Positions 11,828 to 20,489 of a DNA stretch of 64,000 bases are shown one piece after another (within the stretch, counting starts at the first letter, position 1; each line of letters begins with the position of its first letter). Source of the DNA: Mycobacterium hubeiense (GTDB lineage: Bacteria; Actinomycetota; Actinomycetes; Mycobacteriales; Mycobacteriaceae). Under the pieces are notes generated by a model. That model ran no database searches, was not told the origin of the DNA, and worked only from the letters and a program-made list of their open reading frames with translations. The position numbers and the translations under genes are program-made. The DNA lies in assembly GCF_002838065.1 (NCBI RefSeq), contig NZ_PIZU01000017.1:1-64000 (forward strand), read 5' to 3'.

Positions 11828-12481
11828 TCAGTCGGTCAGCGTCGCGGGGTCAACACCAAGAACTTCGGCGATCGATTCCGCGCTGATCGGACCTGTCCGC
11901 AGGATGCGCGGATGCGCGCCGGTGAGGTCGACGATCGTCGACGCAGCCTGCTGCGCGGCCGGTCCGGCGTCCAGATAGACCTCGACGCGATCGCCGAGTT
12001 GCTCACGGGCTTCGGCCGCGGTGACGGCGGCGGGCTGCCCGGAGATGTTGGCGCTGGACACCGCCATCGGGCCGACGTCGCGGAGCAGTTCGATGGCGAC
12101 CGGGTGAAGCGGCATGCGCAGCGCCACGGTGCCGTGTGCGTCGCCGAGATCCCAGTGCAGCGACGGTGCTTGGCGCACCACCAGGGTGAGCGCCCCGGGC
12201 CAGAACGCTTGAATCAGCTCGCGGGCGGCGTTGGGCACGTTGTAGACGAGGCCGTCGATGGTGTGCCACGACCCGACCAGCACCGGAACGGGCATATCGC
12301 GGCCGCGGCCCTTGGCGGCGAGCAGCGCGGCGACCGCGGTGTTGTCGAAGGCGTCGGCGCCGATGCCGTAGACGGTGTCGGTGGGCAGCACGACCAGGCG
12401 GCCGCCTTTGAGCGCGCTGATCGCCGACGCGATGCCGGTGGCCCGCTGGTCAGGGTCGGTGCAGTCGAAGAGTTCTGTCAC
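11828..12481 (-). CDS. L-threonylcarbamoyladenylate synthase (Sua5/YwlC/YrdC family)
   Basis: This 217-residue enzyme makes threonylcarbamoyl-AMP from threonine, bicarbonate and ATP, the precursor of the t6A modification at position 37 of ANN-decoding tRNAs. The YrdC fold shows the segments VVLPTDTVYGIGADA and KGRGRDMPVPVLV, and PMAVSSANISGQPA near residue 150. Its GTG start overlaps the prmC stop by 4 nt. Clustering with prmC and prfA groups translation functions together. Confidence 0.93.
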   Translation of the reverse strand: MTELFDCTDPDQRATGIASAISALKGGRLVVLPTDTVYGIGADAFDNTAVAALLAAKGRGRDMPVPVLVGSWHTIDGLVYNVPNAARELIQAFWPGALTLVVRQAPSLHWDLGDAHGTVALRMPLHPVAIELLRDVGPMAVSSANISGQPAAVTAAEAREQLGDRVEVYLDAGPAAQQAASTIVDLTGAHPRILRTGPISAESIAEVLGVDPATLTD

Positions 12482-13314
12482 GACACCCTCCTGGCGGTCA
12501 CGAACCGGGGGCGGCCGGCGAGGTCGCGATGCGGCGTGACCTCATCGAAGTGGCTTGTGCGCGTGAAGGCTACGACGGTGCGGACCGAGGTGGTGTCGTC
12601 GTGCTCGACGGCGCAGCGACCGCCTATGGTCAGCAGCCGCGCTGCAGCTACCGCGATGGCGTCGACGACCGTCATCCCGTCGGGCCCACCGTACAGTGCA
12701 TGCGGCGGATCATATTGGGCCACTTCGGGTTCCAGTTGTGCGCCGTCGGGGATGTACGGCGGGTTGGCGACGAGCAGATCGACGCGGCCGTTGAGGTCGC
12801 CCAGCAGATGCGGCTCCGTCACATCGGCCCGCACGAGCTCCACCTGCGTCCCGGCGGTGTTGCGGCGGGCGTAGTCGAGCGCGGTGTCCGAGTCATCTAC
12901 GGCGACGACGCGTGCGTCGGGCCAATTCTTGGCGAGCGCGAGCGCCAACGCGCCGGAGCCCGTGCACAGGTCGACGATCAACGGGTTCTTCGGCAGGTCT
13001 TGTGGCACAGCCCATTCCAGCATCGCCTCGGTTTCCGGCCGGGGCACGAACACGCCAGGACCCACCGCCACCGTCACCGGGCCGAATGCCGCTGTGCCGG
13101 TGAGGTGTTGCAGCGGAACGCGACTGGCCCGCTGGGCGACCAGGCCTTCGTAGCGATCGCCGAATTCGGGGTCGACATCGGCGAACGCCAGCCGCCCCCG
13201 ATCCGTGCCGGCCGCGTGCGCCGCCAGGAGTTCGGCGTCGGCGCGCGGCGAGTTGACTCCCGCCTCGGCCAATGCCACCGCGGCGGCGTCGATCACGTGG
13301 CGGAGTCGGGTCAT
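12478..13314 (-). CDS. prmC: peptide chain release factor glutamine methyltransferase PrmC (HemK)
   Basis: The 278-residue SAM-dependent methyltransferase modifies the Gln of the GGQ motif in release factors. An N-terminal helical domain that binds the release factor is followed by a Rossmann domain with the SAM motif [14 protein letters not shown] and the catalytic NPPY (in [12 protein letters not shown]). Its ATG overlaps the prfA stop by 4 nt, so it is translationally coupled to its own substrate's gene. Confidence 0.96.
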   Translation of the reverse strand: MTRLRHVIDAAAVALAEAGVNSPRADAELLAAHAAGTDRGRLAFADVDPEFGDRYEGLVAQRASRVPLQHLTGTAAFGPVTVAVGPGVFVPRPETEAMLEWAVPQDLPKNPLIVDLCTGSGALALALAKNWPDARVVAVDDSDTALDYARRNTAGTQVELVRADVTEPHLLGDLNGRVDLLVANPPYIPDGAQLEPEVAQYDPPHALYGGPDGMTVVDAIAVAAARLLTIGGRCAVEHDDTTSVRTVVAFTRTSHFDEVTPHRDLAGRPRFVTARRVS

Positions 13315-14384
13315 GCTTGCTGCAACCTGGCCTGTTTGTCGGCAGCGGCCAACGCGTCCAGGAGCGCGTCCATGTCGCCGTCGAGCACCTGGTCGAGATT
13401 GTGTGCCTTGTAATTGATGCGGTGGTCGGCGATCCGGTTCTCCGGGAAGTTGTAGGTGCGGATGCGCTCACTACGGTCGACGGTGCGAATCTGGCTGGCC
13501 CGGTCGGCGGATGCCTCGGCCAGCGCCTGCTCCTCGGCCATCGCCTGGAGTCGAGCGGCCAGCACCTGCATGGCCCGGATCTTGTTCTGCAGCTGGCTGC
13601 GTTCGTTCTGGCAGGTGACGACGATGCCGGTGGGCAGGTGCGTGATGCGCACCGCGGAGTCGGTTGTGTTGACGCCTTGGCCGCCCTTGCCTGAGGAGCG
13701 GTAAACGTCGATGCGCAAATCGGATTCGTCGATCTGCACCTGCTCGACTTCCTCGGGCTCGGGATAGACCAGGACGCCGGCCGCCGAAGTGTGCACTCGC
13801 CCTTGCGATTCGGTGACGGGGACGCGCTGCACGCGGTGCACGCCGCCTTCGAACTTCAGCCGTGACCACACCCCGTCGGCGGAATCGCCCTTGCTGCGGA
13901 TCGACAACGTCGCGTCCTTGTAGCCGCCGAGATCCGAATGCGTCTCGTCGAGCACGGTCACGGTCCAGCCGTGACGCTCGGCGTAGCGGATGTACATGCG
14001 GGCCAGGTCGGCGGCGAACAGCGCCGACTCTTCGCCACCCTCGCCGGACTTCACCTCCAGCACGATGTCGTCGGCGTCGTGCGGGTCGCGCGGGGCGAGC
14101 AGGTCGGTCAGCTGGGTGTCGAGCTCATCGACCTTGGCCTCCAGCTCGGGTACTTCGGCGGCGAAGGATTCGTCGTCGGCGGCCAGTTCCCGGGCCGCCT
14201 CCAGGTCGCCGCGGGCGGCCTCGAGCTTGCGGTAGGTGGCGACGATGGGCGCCAGCTGCGCGAAGCGTCGTCCGACCTTGCGGGCCTTGGCGGCGTCGGA
14301 GTGCAGGTTCGGGTCGGATAGCCTCGTTTCGAGGTCGGCATGCTCGGCCAGCACCGCATCGATCGCCGGCGCTGTGTCCGTCAT
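13311..14384 (-). CDS. prfA: peptide chain release factor 1
   Basis: The 357-residue RF1 reads UAA and UAG stop codons. It has the anticodon-like PxT motif as PVT (in [13 protein letters not shown]) and the GGQ catalytic motif in [16 protein letters not shown] chose ATG at 14384 (MTDTAPAID), which gives the family's usual length. An open frame runs 54 nt further upstream but includes the terminator region of rpmE. It forms an operon with prmC and the Sua5-type gene. Confidence 0.97.
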   Translation of the reverse strand: MTDTAPAIDAVLAEHADLETRLSDPNLHSDAAKARKVGRRFAQLAPIVATYRKLEAARGDLEAARELAADDESFAAEVPELEAKVDELDTQLTDLLAPRDPHDADDIVLEVKSGEGGEESALFAADLARMYIRYAERHGWTVTVLDETHSDLGGYKDATLSIRSKGDSADGVWSRLKFEGGVHRVQRVPVTESQGRVHTSAAGVLVYPEPEEVEQVQIDESDLRIDVYRSSGKGGQGVNTTDSAVRITHLPTGIVVTCQNERSQLQNKIRAMQVLAARLQAMAEEQALAEASADRASQIRTVDRSERIRTYNFPENRIADHRINYKAHNLDQVLDGDMDALLDALAAADKQARLQQA

Positions 14385-14409
14385 GTCGACCTTCTTCCCG
14401 TAAACGCAA

Positions 14410-14452
14410 ACCGACGCCCGGCCTGCGCATAGGCGCAAGAGCGGGCGTCGGT
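14410..14452 (-). terminator. hairpin terminator after rpmE
   Basis: A perfect 11 bp inverted repeat, ACCGACGCCCG (14410-14420) and CGGGCGTCGGT (14442-14452), has a 21 nt loop containing a nested GCCT/AGGC pair. It starts 8 nt after the rpmE stop and is followed on the minus strand by TTTGCGTTTA. It probably ends rpmE transcription or reduces read-through into prfA. Confidence 0.65.
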
Positions 14453-14459
14453 AAGCCAG

Positions 14460-14708
14460 CTAGTTGTCGGTGGCGGCCTTCTCGGCGGCCTTGTCGGCAG
14501 CCTTGCGCTTGCCGTAGCGCTTCTCGAAGCGGGCCACCCGGCCGCCGCTGTCGAGGATTTTCTGCTTGCCCGTGTAGAACGGGTGGCACTGCGAGCAGAC
14601 CTCCACGTGGATCTGGCCGCTCTTCTTCGTGCTGCGGGTGGTGAACGTGTTGCCACAACCGCAGATCACGGTGGTCTCTACGTAGTCAGGGTGAATACCC
14701 GATTTCAT
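14460..14708 (-). CDS. rpmE: 50S ribosomal protein L31
   Basis: The 82-residue protein is the zinc-binding form of L31. Cys16 and Cys18 (in VICGCGNTF) and Cys37 and Cys40 (in CSQC) make the zinc ribbon. The C-terminal tail is rich in Lys and Ala. ATG at 14708 ([12 protein letters not shown]) is the family start, and the open frame upstream is not used. Zinc-dependent L31 is normally replaced by a Cys-lacking paralogue when zinc is scarce; no such paralogue is in this window. Confidence 0.96.
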   Translation of the reverse strand: MKSGIHPDYVETTVICGCGNTFTTRSTKKSGQIHVEVCSQCHPFYTGKQKILDSGGRVARFEKRYGKRKAADKAAEKAATDN

Positions 14709-14781
14709 TGGTGTCCTCTTCGATCGTTGGCCGCCGGGTCGCCCGTATCGGGCGTGAACCGGAACCGAGGGGCAGCGGTCC

Positions 14782-14811
14782 ATTATGCCAGCTCAACCGC
14801 CAAGGGCCTAA
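14782..14811 (-). promoter_or_regulatory. candidate rpmE promoter
   Basis: On the minus strand TTAGGC (14806-14811), an 18 bp spacer and CATAAT (14782-14787) form a possible SigA promoter. The -10 box is good and the -35 box weak. It would give a leader of about 65 nt before rpmE. Confidence 0.4.
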
Positions 14812-14840
14812 ACGCGCGAGTTGACGCAGCTATTCCGCCT

Positions 14841-14900
14841 CGAGATTGCGTTCCGGCAGGCCTCTACTCGCTCTTTATCTGCCGGAATGCAGTTTCGCGG
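14841..14900. repeat. interspersed repeat family B, copy 1 (hairpin holding a stop codon)
   Basis: This 60 bp element matches 15980-16039 at about 45 of 60 positions, in the same orientation. On the minus strand it folds into a 19 bp imperfect stem (16 of 19 pairs identical) whose loop contains the TAG stop codon of the mycothiol-dependent-isomerase-like gene. The left stem encodes the last residues RETAFRQ. It may act as a terminator. Confidence 0.7.
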
Positions 14901-15460
14901 CCGGCCAGCGTCAGGACGATGTCCTGGATCGGCGCCTTGATCTCCTGCCCCGTGCCCACCGAGAAATCCGCATCGGTGGCGGTGAGCTTGGTGCCGCGGA
15001 AGCGGCGCTTGGCGTTGAAGGGAAATCCCATGGTCCAGAGCCGTTCGGCGGCGAGCACGGCGAGCGGGACCGGCATCGAGCGTGACACACCCAATGGGAT
15101 GGCGATGTCCTGGCCGTGCACCAGGGTGTCCATCAGCGGGTCGACGACGGCCGTTCCCGGTGGTTTACGCCGCGACCCGACCATGGACCGCAAAGTGGCG
15201 ACGAGCTCCTCGGGCGTGCTGGTGTCTTGGCGCGCACACCGCGACACCATGGCGTTGAACCGGAAGCCCGACCGCAGGCCCTCGACCAGGAGTCTCCTCC
15301 AGCCCAGCTTCGACTGAGTCAGGTGCGCCACGACGTCGCGCACCGTCCAGCCGGTACACAGCGACGGCGTCGCCCACTGTTGCGGGGTCAGGGTCTCCAA
15401 GAAGTCGGCCAGGTCGGATCGCTGCTCGTCGATATGACGCCAGATGTCGTCGGCTTCCAT
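14864..15460 (-). CDS. mycothiol-dependent maleylpyruvate isomerase-family protein (DinB-like)
   Basis: The 198-residue protein has the four-helix DinB-like fold of the mycothiol-dependent maleylpyruvate isomerase family. Visible are the N-terminal CTGWTVRDVVAHL segment with a likely metal-binding His at about residue 46, and MDTLVHGQDIAIPLG with His at about 115. Most actinobacterial members have no known substrate, so the reaction is not assigned. It is divergent from a marR gene 65 bp away, which probably controls it. Its last 12 residues are encoded inside repeat family B. Confidence 0.8.
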   Translation of the reverse strand: MEADDIWRHIDEQRSDLADFLETLTPQQWATPSLCTGWTVRDVVAHLTQSKLGWRRLLVEGLRSGFRFNAMVSRCARQDTSTPEELVATLRSMVGSRRKPPGTAVVDPLMDTLVHGQDIAIPLGVSRSMPVPLAVLAAERLWTMGFPFNAKRRFRGTKLTATDADFSVGTGQEIKAPIQDIVLTLAGRETAFRQIKSE

Positions 15461-15491
15461 CAGGGCCTCCCGTTCGTAAGGAATCCTGATT

Positions 15492-15521
15492 AATATAGTC
15501 AGCCATCCGTACTAAAGTCAA
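15492..15521 (-). promoter_or_regulatory. promoter of the isomerase-family gene, overlapping the marR control region
   Basis: TTGACT (15516-15521), an 18 bp spacer and TATATT (15492-15497) make one of the best SigA-type promoters in the window, reading leftward. On the plus strand a TAAAGT box (15513-15518) lies exactly 7 nt before the marR GTG, which suggests a leaderless marR transcript. TATAGT and ACTAAA half-sites in the same stretch could be the MarR operator. Confidence 0.6.
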
Positions 15522-15525
15522 CGGT

Positions 15526-15960
15526 GTGACCGACACGCCGAATGCCGCAATACTGATGTTCGTTGCTCACCGCGCCGCCGAGACGCGAGTGTACGAGGCG
15601 CTGCGCGCGGCCGGGTTCGACGACCTCACAATGGCCCAGTGCCGTATCGGACAACGGTTGAGCCCCAACGGAATTCGCCTCACCGATCTCGCCGAGCAGG
15701 CACGCGTCACTAAGCAGACCGCGGGCGCGCTGGTCGACGAGCTCGAACGCAGCGGCTACGTCGTACGCAAGCCGGACCCGGCCGACGCGCGGGCCCGGCT
15801 GGTGACGCTGAGTGCGCGCGGCCGCAAGTTGTGCGCGGTGGCGGCCGCCGAAGTGGCCAAAGTCGAGGCCGAATGGCGTGCGCACCTGGGCGATACGGCC
15901 TACCGGCAGCTCACCGAGGCTTTGCTGGCGCTGCGGGAGATCACTGACCCATACGCGTGA
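15526..15960 (+). CDS. MarR-family transcriptional regulator
   Basis: The 144-residue protein has the winged-helix MarR fold: helices at the ends for dimerisation and a central DNA-binding part (LTDLAEQARVTKQTAGALVDELERSGYVVRKPDPADARARLV). It starts with GTG at 15526 without a ribosome-binding site. MarR proteins usually repress themselves and a divergent neighbour, so the isomerase-family gene is the likely target. The ligand cannot be read from the sequence. Confidence 0.92.
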   Translation: MTDTPNAAILMFVAHRAAETRVYEALRAAGFDDLTMAQCRIGQRLSPNGIRLTDLAEQARVTKQTAGALVDELERSGYVVRKPDPADARARLVTLSARGRKLCAVAAAEVAKVEAEWRAHLGDTAYRQLTEALLALREITDPYA

Positions 15961-15979
15961 TCTTGATCCCGGTACGCCG

Positions 15980-16039
15980 CGAGATTGCATCGAGGCAGGT
16001 GGCTACTCAGCATTTTCCTGCTGGAATGCAATTTCGCGG
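15980..16039. repeat. interspersed repeat family B, copy 2 (hairpin holding a stop codon)
   Basis: This is the second 60 bp copy, in direct orientation to 14841-14900. Here it covers the end of the acyl-CoA synthetase gene: the stem encodes REIAFQQ and the loop holds the TAG stop. The two copies bracket the isomerase-marR pair. The stem is weaker than in copy 1, with 15 of 20 positions paired. Confidence 0.7.
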
Positions 16040-17598
16040 AAGAATGTCGTGCCCTCGCGCTTCCACAGCACCCGGCCGGCGGGTTCGACGCCGAGGGCGA
16101 CGAGCTCACGCTTGAGGATCTTGTTGGTTGCGGTGCTCGGTAGATCGTCGGCGATCCAGACGTAGCGCGGCCACGCTTTGGGCGACAGGTCGCGCTGTTC
16201 GGAGAGGAACTTCTCGAACGCGTCGGGTGTGAGCTCGGCGCCGTCCTGCAGCACGATGGCGGCCATCACCTGATCGCCGACGAACTCATCGGGCACCGGA
16301 TACACCGCGACCCGGTTGATGGCGGGCAGCCGCAGCAGGATGCGTTCGATCGGCGCGGTGGTGAGGTTCTCCCCGTCGACGCGCATCCAGTCGGCGGTAC
16401 GGCCCGCGAGGTAGATCCATCCCTCGGCGTCGCGGTAAGCCAGATCACCCGACCAGTACATGCCGTGGCGCATCCGTTCGCCGGTGGCGTCGGGATCGTT
16501 GTAGTAGCCGCGAAACAGCCCGCCGCCGCTGGTGTTGACCAACTCCCCCACCGCGTCGTCGGCGTTTTTCAGCGCGCCGTTCTCGTCGAACTCGGCGACC
16601 GCGCATTCGGTCAGCGTGTCCGGGTGGTAGATGGCCACGCCCGGGAAGCCCCTGCCGATGGACCCCGCCGGGCAGTCATCGGGGCGGGTGATGATGACCG
16701 CGGTCTCGGTGGAGCCGAAGCCGTCCCACACCGTGCAGCCGAACCTGCGGCTGAACGCCTCGATGTCTCGGTCCGCGGCTTCGTTGCCGAACGCGACGCG
16801 CAGCGGGTTGTCGCGGTCGTCGGGCTGTTCGGGGGTGGCGAGGATGTAGGCCAAGGGCTTGCCGACGTAATTCATGTAGGTGATGCCGTAGCGGCGGACG
16901 TCGGCGAGGAATCGCGACGCGGAGAACTTCGCCGGCGCCATCGCCGCCCCGGCGCCCAGCGCCACGCTCCAGCCCGCATACACGGCGTTGGAGTGAAACA
17001 GCGGCATGGCCAGGTAGCAGACGTCGGAGCTGTCCAGGCCGTAGCGCTCGACCAGCGCGGAGCCGGCGAACAGCACCATGGAATGCGGGACCTCGACGGC
17101 CTTGGGCTCGCCGCTGGTGCCCGACGTGAAGATCATCATGAAGGTGTCGTCCGGGCCGACTTCGCGGTGCGGCGTGAGATCCGGCGCGTCGGCCAGCAGT
17201 TGGGCCCATTCGGTGGTGGACGTGTCGAAGACGGTGACACCCGACAGCTCGAGGCCGTCGAGGAGATGCCAGTGTTCGGCGTCGGTGAGCAGGATCTGGC
17301 AGTCGACTTTGGCGATGTCTCGCGCGAGGGCGTCGCCGCGGCGGGTGGTGTTGATGCCGCAGAGGGGGTAGCCGCCCAGGCCGGCGGCGGCCAACGCCGT
17401 CAGCATCTCCGGCGTATTGCCGAGCAGGGTTCCGACGTGCAGGGGCCTCGTCGGGTCGGCGGACGCGATGAGCGCCGCGGCCTGGGTGCACGCGGCTGCG
17501 ATGTGTTCGCGCCACGTCCAGCTGCGGTCGCCGTACTTGACCGCGACGGCGTCGTGCTCGGCGCGGTCGCGGAGCAACTGCTGCAACGTGTCCGCCAT
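16003..17598 (-). CDS. acyl-CoA synthetase (FadD-type AMP-binding enzyme)
   Basis: The 531-residue adenylate-forming enzyme activates a fatty or other carboxylic acid with ATP and CoA. The AMP-binding P-loop MIFTSGTSGEPKAVE is at about residues 154-168. The WDGFGSTETAV motif, the YWSGDLAYRDAEGWIYLAGR hinge and the C-terminal catalytic Lys in TNKILKREL follow in order. ATG at 17598 has a GAGGTGG site 6 nt upstream. It is divergent from a tetR gene and ends in repeat family B. The chain length of the substrate is not evident; relatives include FadD1 and FadD17. Confidence 0.9.
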   Translation of the reverse strand: MADTLQQLLRDRAEHDAVAVKYGDRSWTWREHIAAACTQAAALIASADPTRPLHVGTLLGNTPEMLTALAAAGLGGYPLCGINTTRRGDALARDIAKVDCQILLTDAEHWHLLDGLELSGVTVFDTSTTEWAQLLADAPDLTPHREVGPDDTFMMIFTSGTSGEPKAVEVPHSMVLFAGSALVERYGLDSSDVCYLAMPLFHSNAVYAGWSVALGAGAAMAPAKFSASRFLADVRRYGITYMNYVGKPLAYILATPEQPDDRDNPLRVAFGNEAADRDIEAFSRRFGCTVWDGFGSTETAVIITRPDDCPAGSIGRGFPGVAIYHPDTLTECAVAEFDENGALKNADDAVGELVNTSGGGLFRGYYNDPDATGERMRHGMYWSGDLAYRDAEGWIYLAGRTADWMRVDGENLTTAPIERILLRLPAINRVAVYPVPDEFVGDQVMAAIVLQDGAELTPDAFEKFLSEQRDLSPKAWPRYVWIADDLPSTATNKILKRELVALGVEPAGRVLWKREGTTFFREIAFQQENAE

Positions 17599-17628
17599 TG
17601 GCCCACCTCGATAGCAGTGAACAGAATT

Positions 17629-17641
17629 TAGAAACTGTCTA
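17629..17641. promoter_or_regulatory. candidate TetR operator
   Basis: TAGA-AACTG-TCTA is a short inverted repeat midway between the divergent acyl-CoA synthetase and tetR genes. Its position is right for an operator but the arms are short, so the call is weak. Confidence 0.3.
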
Positions 17642-17735
17642 CCATGAGTGGCGTGATGCCCGGTACCCGTCTGCCAGTTGGCAGAATGCACGTGTCGCGG
17701 CCGACCCCGCGACGCCAACGACGAGGAGTCGCCCG

Positions 17736-18341
17736 GTGACGACGAGCGCCGCCGCCAAAAGTGTCCGCGATCGACTGATCGACGCAGCGGAAGAGTGCTT
17801 GCGCGTCAAGGGAATTCGAGCCACCACGGTTTCCGAGGTCGCCGAGGCCGCCGGTGTCTCGCGGGGATGGCTGTACCGGCATTTCCCGGACAAGGTGTCG
17901 CTGCTGGGGGCTGCGATCGTGCGCCTGAACGACGCGTACTGGTCGGAATCGCACGAGATGCTGGCGCAGGTGGACGGGCTGGATCAGCAGATCGCAGCGG
18001 GCATCGTGCATGGGCACAGCGCCTACGACGACCCCGGCACCCTGCTGATGAAGCTGCGGATGGACGAACCCGAGGAGTTCGCGGCGTGTGCGGGGGCGGG
18101 CGTCCAGGGTTTGGTGCCCGACCTGGCGGACTTTTGGACGCCCTACCTCGTCGCTGCCCGCGATCGCGGCGAGGTGCACCCGGACATCGACATCGCCGAA
18201 GCCGCGGAATGGGTTGCGCGCGCGATACTTTCGCTGGCCACCGTGCCGGGTAACACGCTGGACGCGAGCGATGCGACACAGATCCTGCGGCAGGTGCGCC
18301 GCTATGTCATGTCCGCGCTGAAGGCCGACCCCGCCGTGTGA
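17736..18341 (+). CDS. TetR-family transcriptional regulator
   Basis: The product is 201 residues if translation starts at GTG 17736, which has a GAGGAG site 8 nt upstream. The N-terminal helix-turn-helix reads GIRATTVSEVAEAAGVSRGWLYRHFPDK (about residues 25-52). The C-terminal ligand-binding domain is variable and gives no clue to the effector. The divergent acyl-CoA synthetase gene is the likely target, so an acyl-CoA or fatty acid is a plausible ligand. Its stop codon lies in the first bases of a family A palindrome. Confidence 0.9.
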   Translation: MTTSAAAKSVRDRLIDAAEECLRVKGIRATTVSEVAEAAGVSRGWLYRHFPDKVSLLGAAIVRLNDAYWSESHEMLAQVDGLDQQIAAGIVHGHSAYDDPGTLLMKLRMDEPEEFAACAGAGVQGLVPDLADFWTPYLVAARDRGEVHPDIDIAEAAEWVARAILSLATVPGNTLDASDATQILRQVRRYVMSALKADPAV

Positions 18342-18388
18342 TTTCGGCGCGCTGGGTCGCGCTCAGCGCGACCAGCTACGCCGAAATC
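18340..18388. repeat. interspersed palindromic repeat family A, copy 1
   Basis: This 49 bp double palindrome has outer arms GATTTCGGCG and CGCCGAAATC and an inner GTCGCGCT/AGCGCGAC pair. It sits between the convergent tetR and rho genes and overlaps the tetR stop codon. Other copies are at 31552-31601, 50834-50882 and 60558-60606. It probably serves as a two-way terminator. Confidence 0.75.
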
Positions 18389-18393
18389 GCTGG

Positions 18394-20268
18394 CTAGTCG
18401 GTGTCCATCGAGCCCGGCGTGGTCTTGGAGACCTGCACCAGGAACTCGTAGTTGTTCTTCGTCTTGCGCAGCTGGCTCATCAGCAGGTCGATGGCCTGAT
18501 GCGAGTCCAGCCCGCTCAGCACGCGGCGCAGCTTGTGCACCACCGCGAACTCGTCCGGCGAGAGCAGCAGCTCGTCCTTGCGGGTGCCGGACGGGTTGAC
18601 GTCGACGGCCGGGAAGACGCGCCGCTCGGCGATCTTGCGATCGAGCTTGAGCTCGGCGTTGCCGGTGCCCTTGAACTCCTCGAAGATCACGGTGTCACCG
18701 GTCGACCCGGTCTCGACCATGGCGGTCGCGACGATCGTCAGCGAGCCACCCTCTTCGATGTTGCGGGCCGCGCCGAGGAACCGCTTCGGCGGATACAGCG
18801 CGGTGGAGTCGACACCACCGGACAGGATGCGGCCCGACGCCGGCGATGCGTTGTTGTACGCACGTCCCAACCGGGTGATGGAGTCGAGCAGCACGACGAC
18901 GTCCTTGCCCTGCTCGACCAGGCGCTTGGCCCGCTCGATGGCCAGCTCAGCGGCCTGGGTGTGATCGGACGGCGGACGGTCGAAGGTCGAGGAGATGACC
19001 TCGCCCTTGACCGAGCGCTGCATGTCGGTGACCTCTTCAGGACGCTCGTCGACCAGTACCACCATCAGGTGGCATTCGGGGTTGTTGGTCGTGATCGCAT
19101 TGGCGATGTCCTGCAGGATCGTCGTCTTACCGGCTTTCGGCGGCGACACGATCAACGCGCGCTGTCCCTTGCCGATCGGCATGATCAGGTCGATGACGCG
19201 GGTGGTCAGCTTGTCGGGCGAGGTCTCCAGCCGCAGCCGCTGGTTCGGGTACAGCGGCGTGAGCTTGCCGAACTCCGGCCGCTTCTTGGCGTCCTCGACG
19301 GGGCCGCCGTTGACGGTGTCGATGCGCACCAGCGGGTTGAACTTCTGCCGCTGGTTGGGCTGCTCACCGTCTTTGGGCACCCGCACGGCGCCGGTGATCG
19401 CGTCACCGCGGCGCAGGCCGTTCTTGCGCACCATGTTCATCGACACGTACACGTCGTTCGGCCCGGCGAGGTAGCCGGAGGTGCGGACGAACGCGTAGTT
19501 GTCGAGCACGTCGAGAATGCCGGCGACGGGCTGGACGACGTCGTCCTCGCGCAGCTCGGTGTCGCCGCCCTCGCCACCGCCGCGTTCACCACGACGCCTG
19601 CGGTCACGGAAGCGCCGGCCCCGGCGACCCTGGCGACCCTCGCCGTCGTCGTCACCGCGGCTCTGCTGGCCGCCCTGCTGATCGCCGCCTTCGGCGCGGT
19701 CGGGCTTGGTTTCCGGCTCGGCGGTCTTCGCCTGATCGCTGTCGGCCTTGGGCCGGTCGGTCTTCTCGTCGGGCTTCTGGTCGGCCTTGGTCTCAGCCTT
19801 ATCGTCGGCTTTGGTCTCCGCCTTGGCCTCGTCGGCGGCCGGCGCTCCGGTGTCACGAGAGGCAGCGCGACGCTCCCGGCGCGGCGGGGCCTGCTCGGCG
19901 GTGTCGGCGGTGACGCCGTTGGCGGGGTCGGCGGCCTCGGCGGCCGGCTCCGGGGCACGGCCGTTGGAGTCGCCGCGGCGCTCCCGGATGGCGGCGACCA
20001 GTTCGCTCTTGCGCATGCCGGACGCGCCCTCCACGCCGATCTCCTTGGCGAGTGCCCGCAGTTCGGGCAACACCATCGTCGACAGGGAGCCCGAGCGAGC
20101 ACCCGACGCCACATCGGCGGTCGGTGCAGTCGCGGCAGGTGCCTCGTCGGCCGGCGCAGCGGTGGGCGCGTCGACGGCCGCGGGCGATGAAATGTCTGAA
20201 GTCACGGGGTTCGGCAGCTCGGCGTTTTCGCTGCTGCCACCAGCCGTGATGAGGTCCGTTTCAGTCAC
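18394..20268 (-). CDS. rho: transcription termination factor Rho
   Basis: The 624-residue Rho is an RNA-dependent hexameric ATPase. The ATPase core has Walker A PPKAGKTTIL and the Q/R-loop region near LGRAYNNASPASGRILSGG. Before the RNA-binding domain there is a disordered N-terminal stretch of about 250 residues, rich in Ala, Asp, Lys and Pro and then an Arg-Gly segment (RQGRRGRRFRDRRRRGER). Such insertions are typical of actinobacterial Rho. The start is GTG at 20268 with an AAAGGA site. Confidence 0.97.
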   Translation of the reverse strand: MTETDLITAGGSSENAELPNPVTSDISSPAAVDAPTAAPADEAPAATAPTADVASGARSGSLSTMVLPELRALAKEIGVEGASGMRKSELVAAIRERRGDSNGRAPEPAAEAADPANGVTADTAEQAPPRRERRAASRDTGAPAADEAKAETKADDKAETKADQKPDEKTDRPKADSDQAKTAEPETKPDRAEGGDQQGGQQSRGDDDGEGRQGRRGRRFRDRRRRGERGGGEGGDTELREDDVVQPVAGILDVLDNYAFVRTSGYLAGPNDVYVSMNMVRKNGLRRGDAITGAVRVPKDGEQPNQRQKFNPLVRIDTVNGGPVEDAKKRPEFGKLTPLYPNQRLRLETSPDKLTTRVIDLIMPIGKGQRALIVSPPKAGKTTILQDIANAITTNNPECHLMVVLVDERPEEVTDMQRSVKGEVISSTFDRPPSDHTQAAELAIERAKRLVEQGKDVVVLLDSITRLGRAYNNASPASGRILSGGVDSTALYPPKRFLGAARNIEEGGSLTIVATAMVETGSTGDTVIFEEFKGTGNAELKLDRKIAERRVFPAVDVNPSGTRKDELLLSPDEFAVVHKLRRVLSGLDSHQAIDLLMSQLRKTKNNYEFLVQVSKTTPGSMDTD

Positions 20269-20489
20269 GGATTTCCTTTCTTCCCTCGCTGATTTCGGAG
20301 CGCGAGGGGTCGTTACATCCAGCCGATCCGCTGAATGCCAAGGTCCCGCCGTTGCCTCTGCAACGACGATGGCCGAGATCCGCCGCCAAGCGACGGCGAA
20401 CCGTCAGTCCACGAGTAGAACACGGGGAAGATGAGTGGTCGTCCTAGTGTCGGCGCAGGCTGAGAGGCTGCGATTGCTGGACGACAGCG

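Noticed and set aside
20281..20310. A fifth family A copy upstream of rho
   Set aside because: GATTTCGGAGCGCGAGG resembles the left arm only. The complementary right arm is missing.
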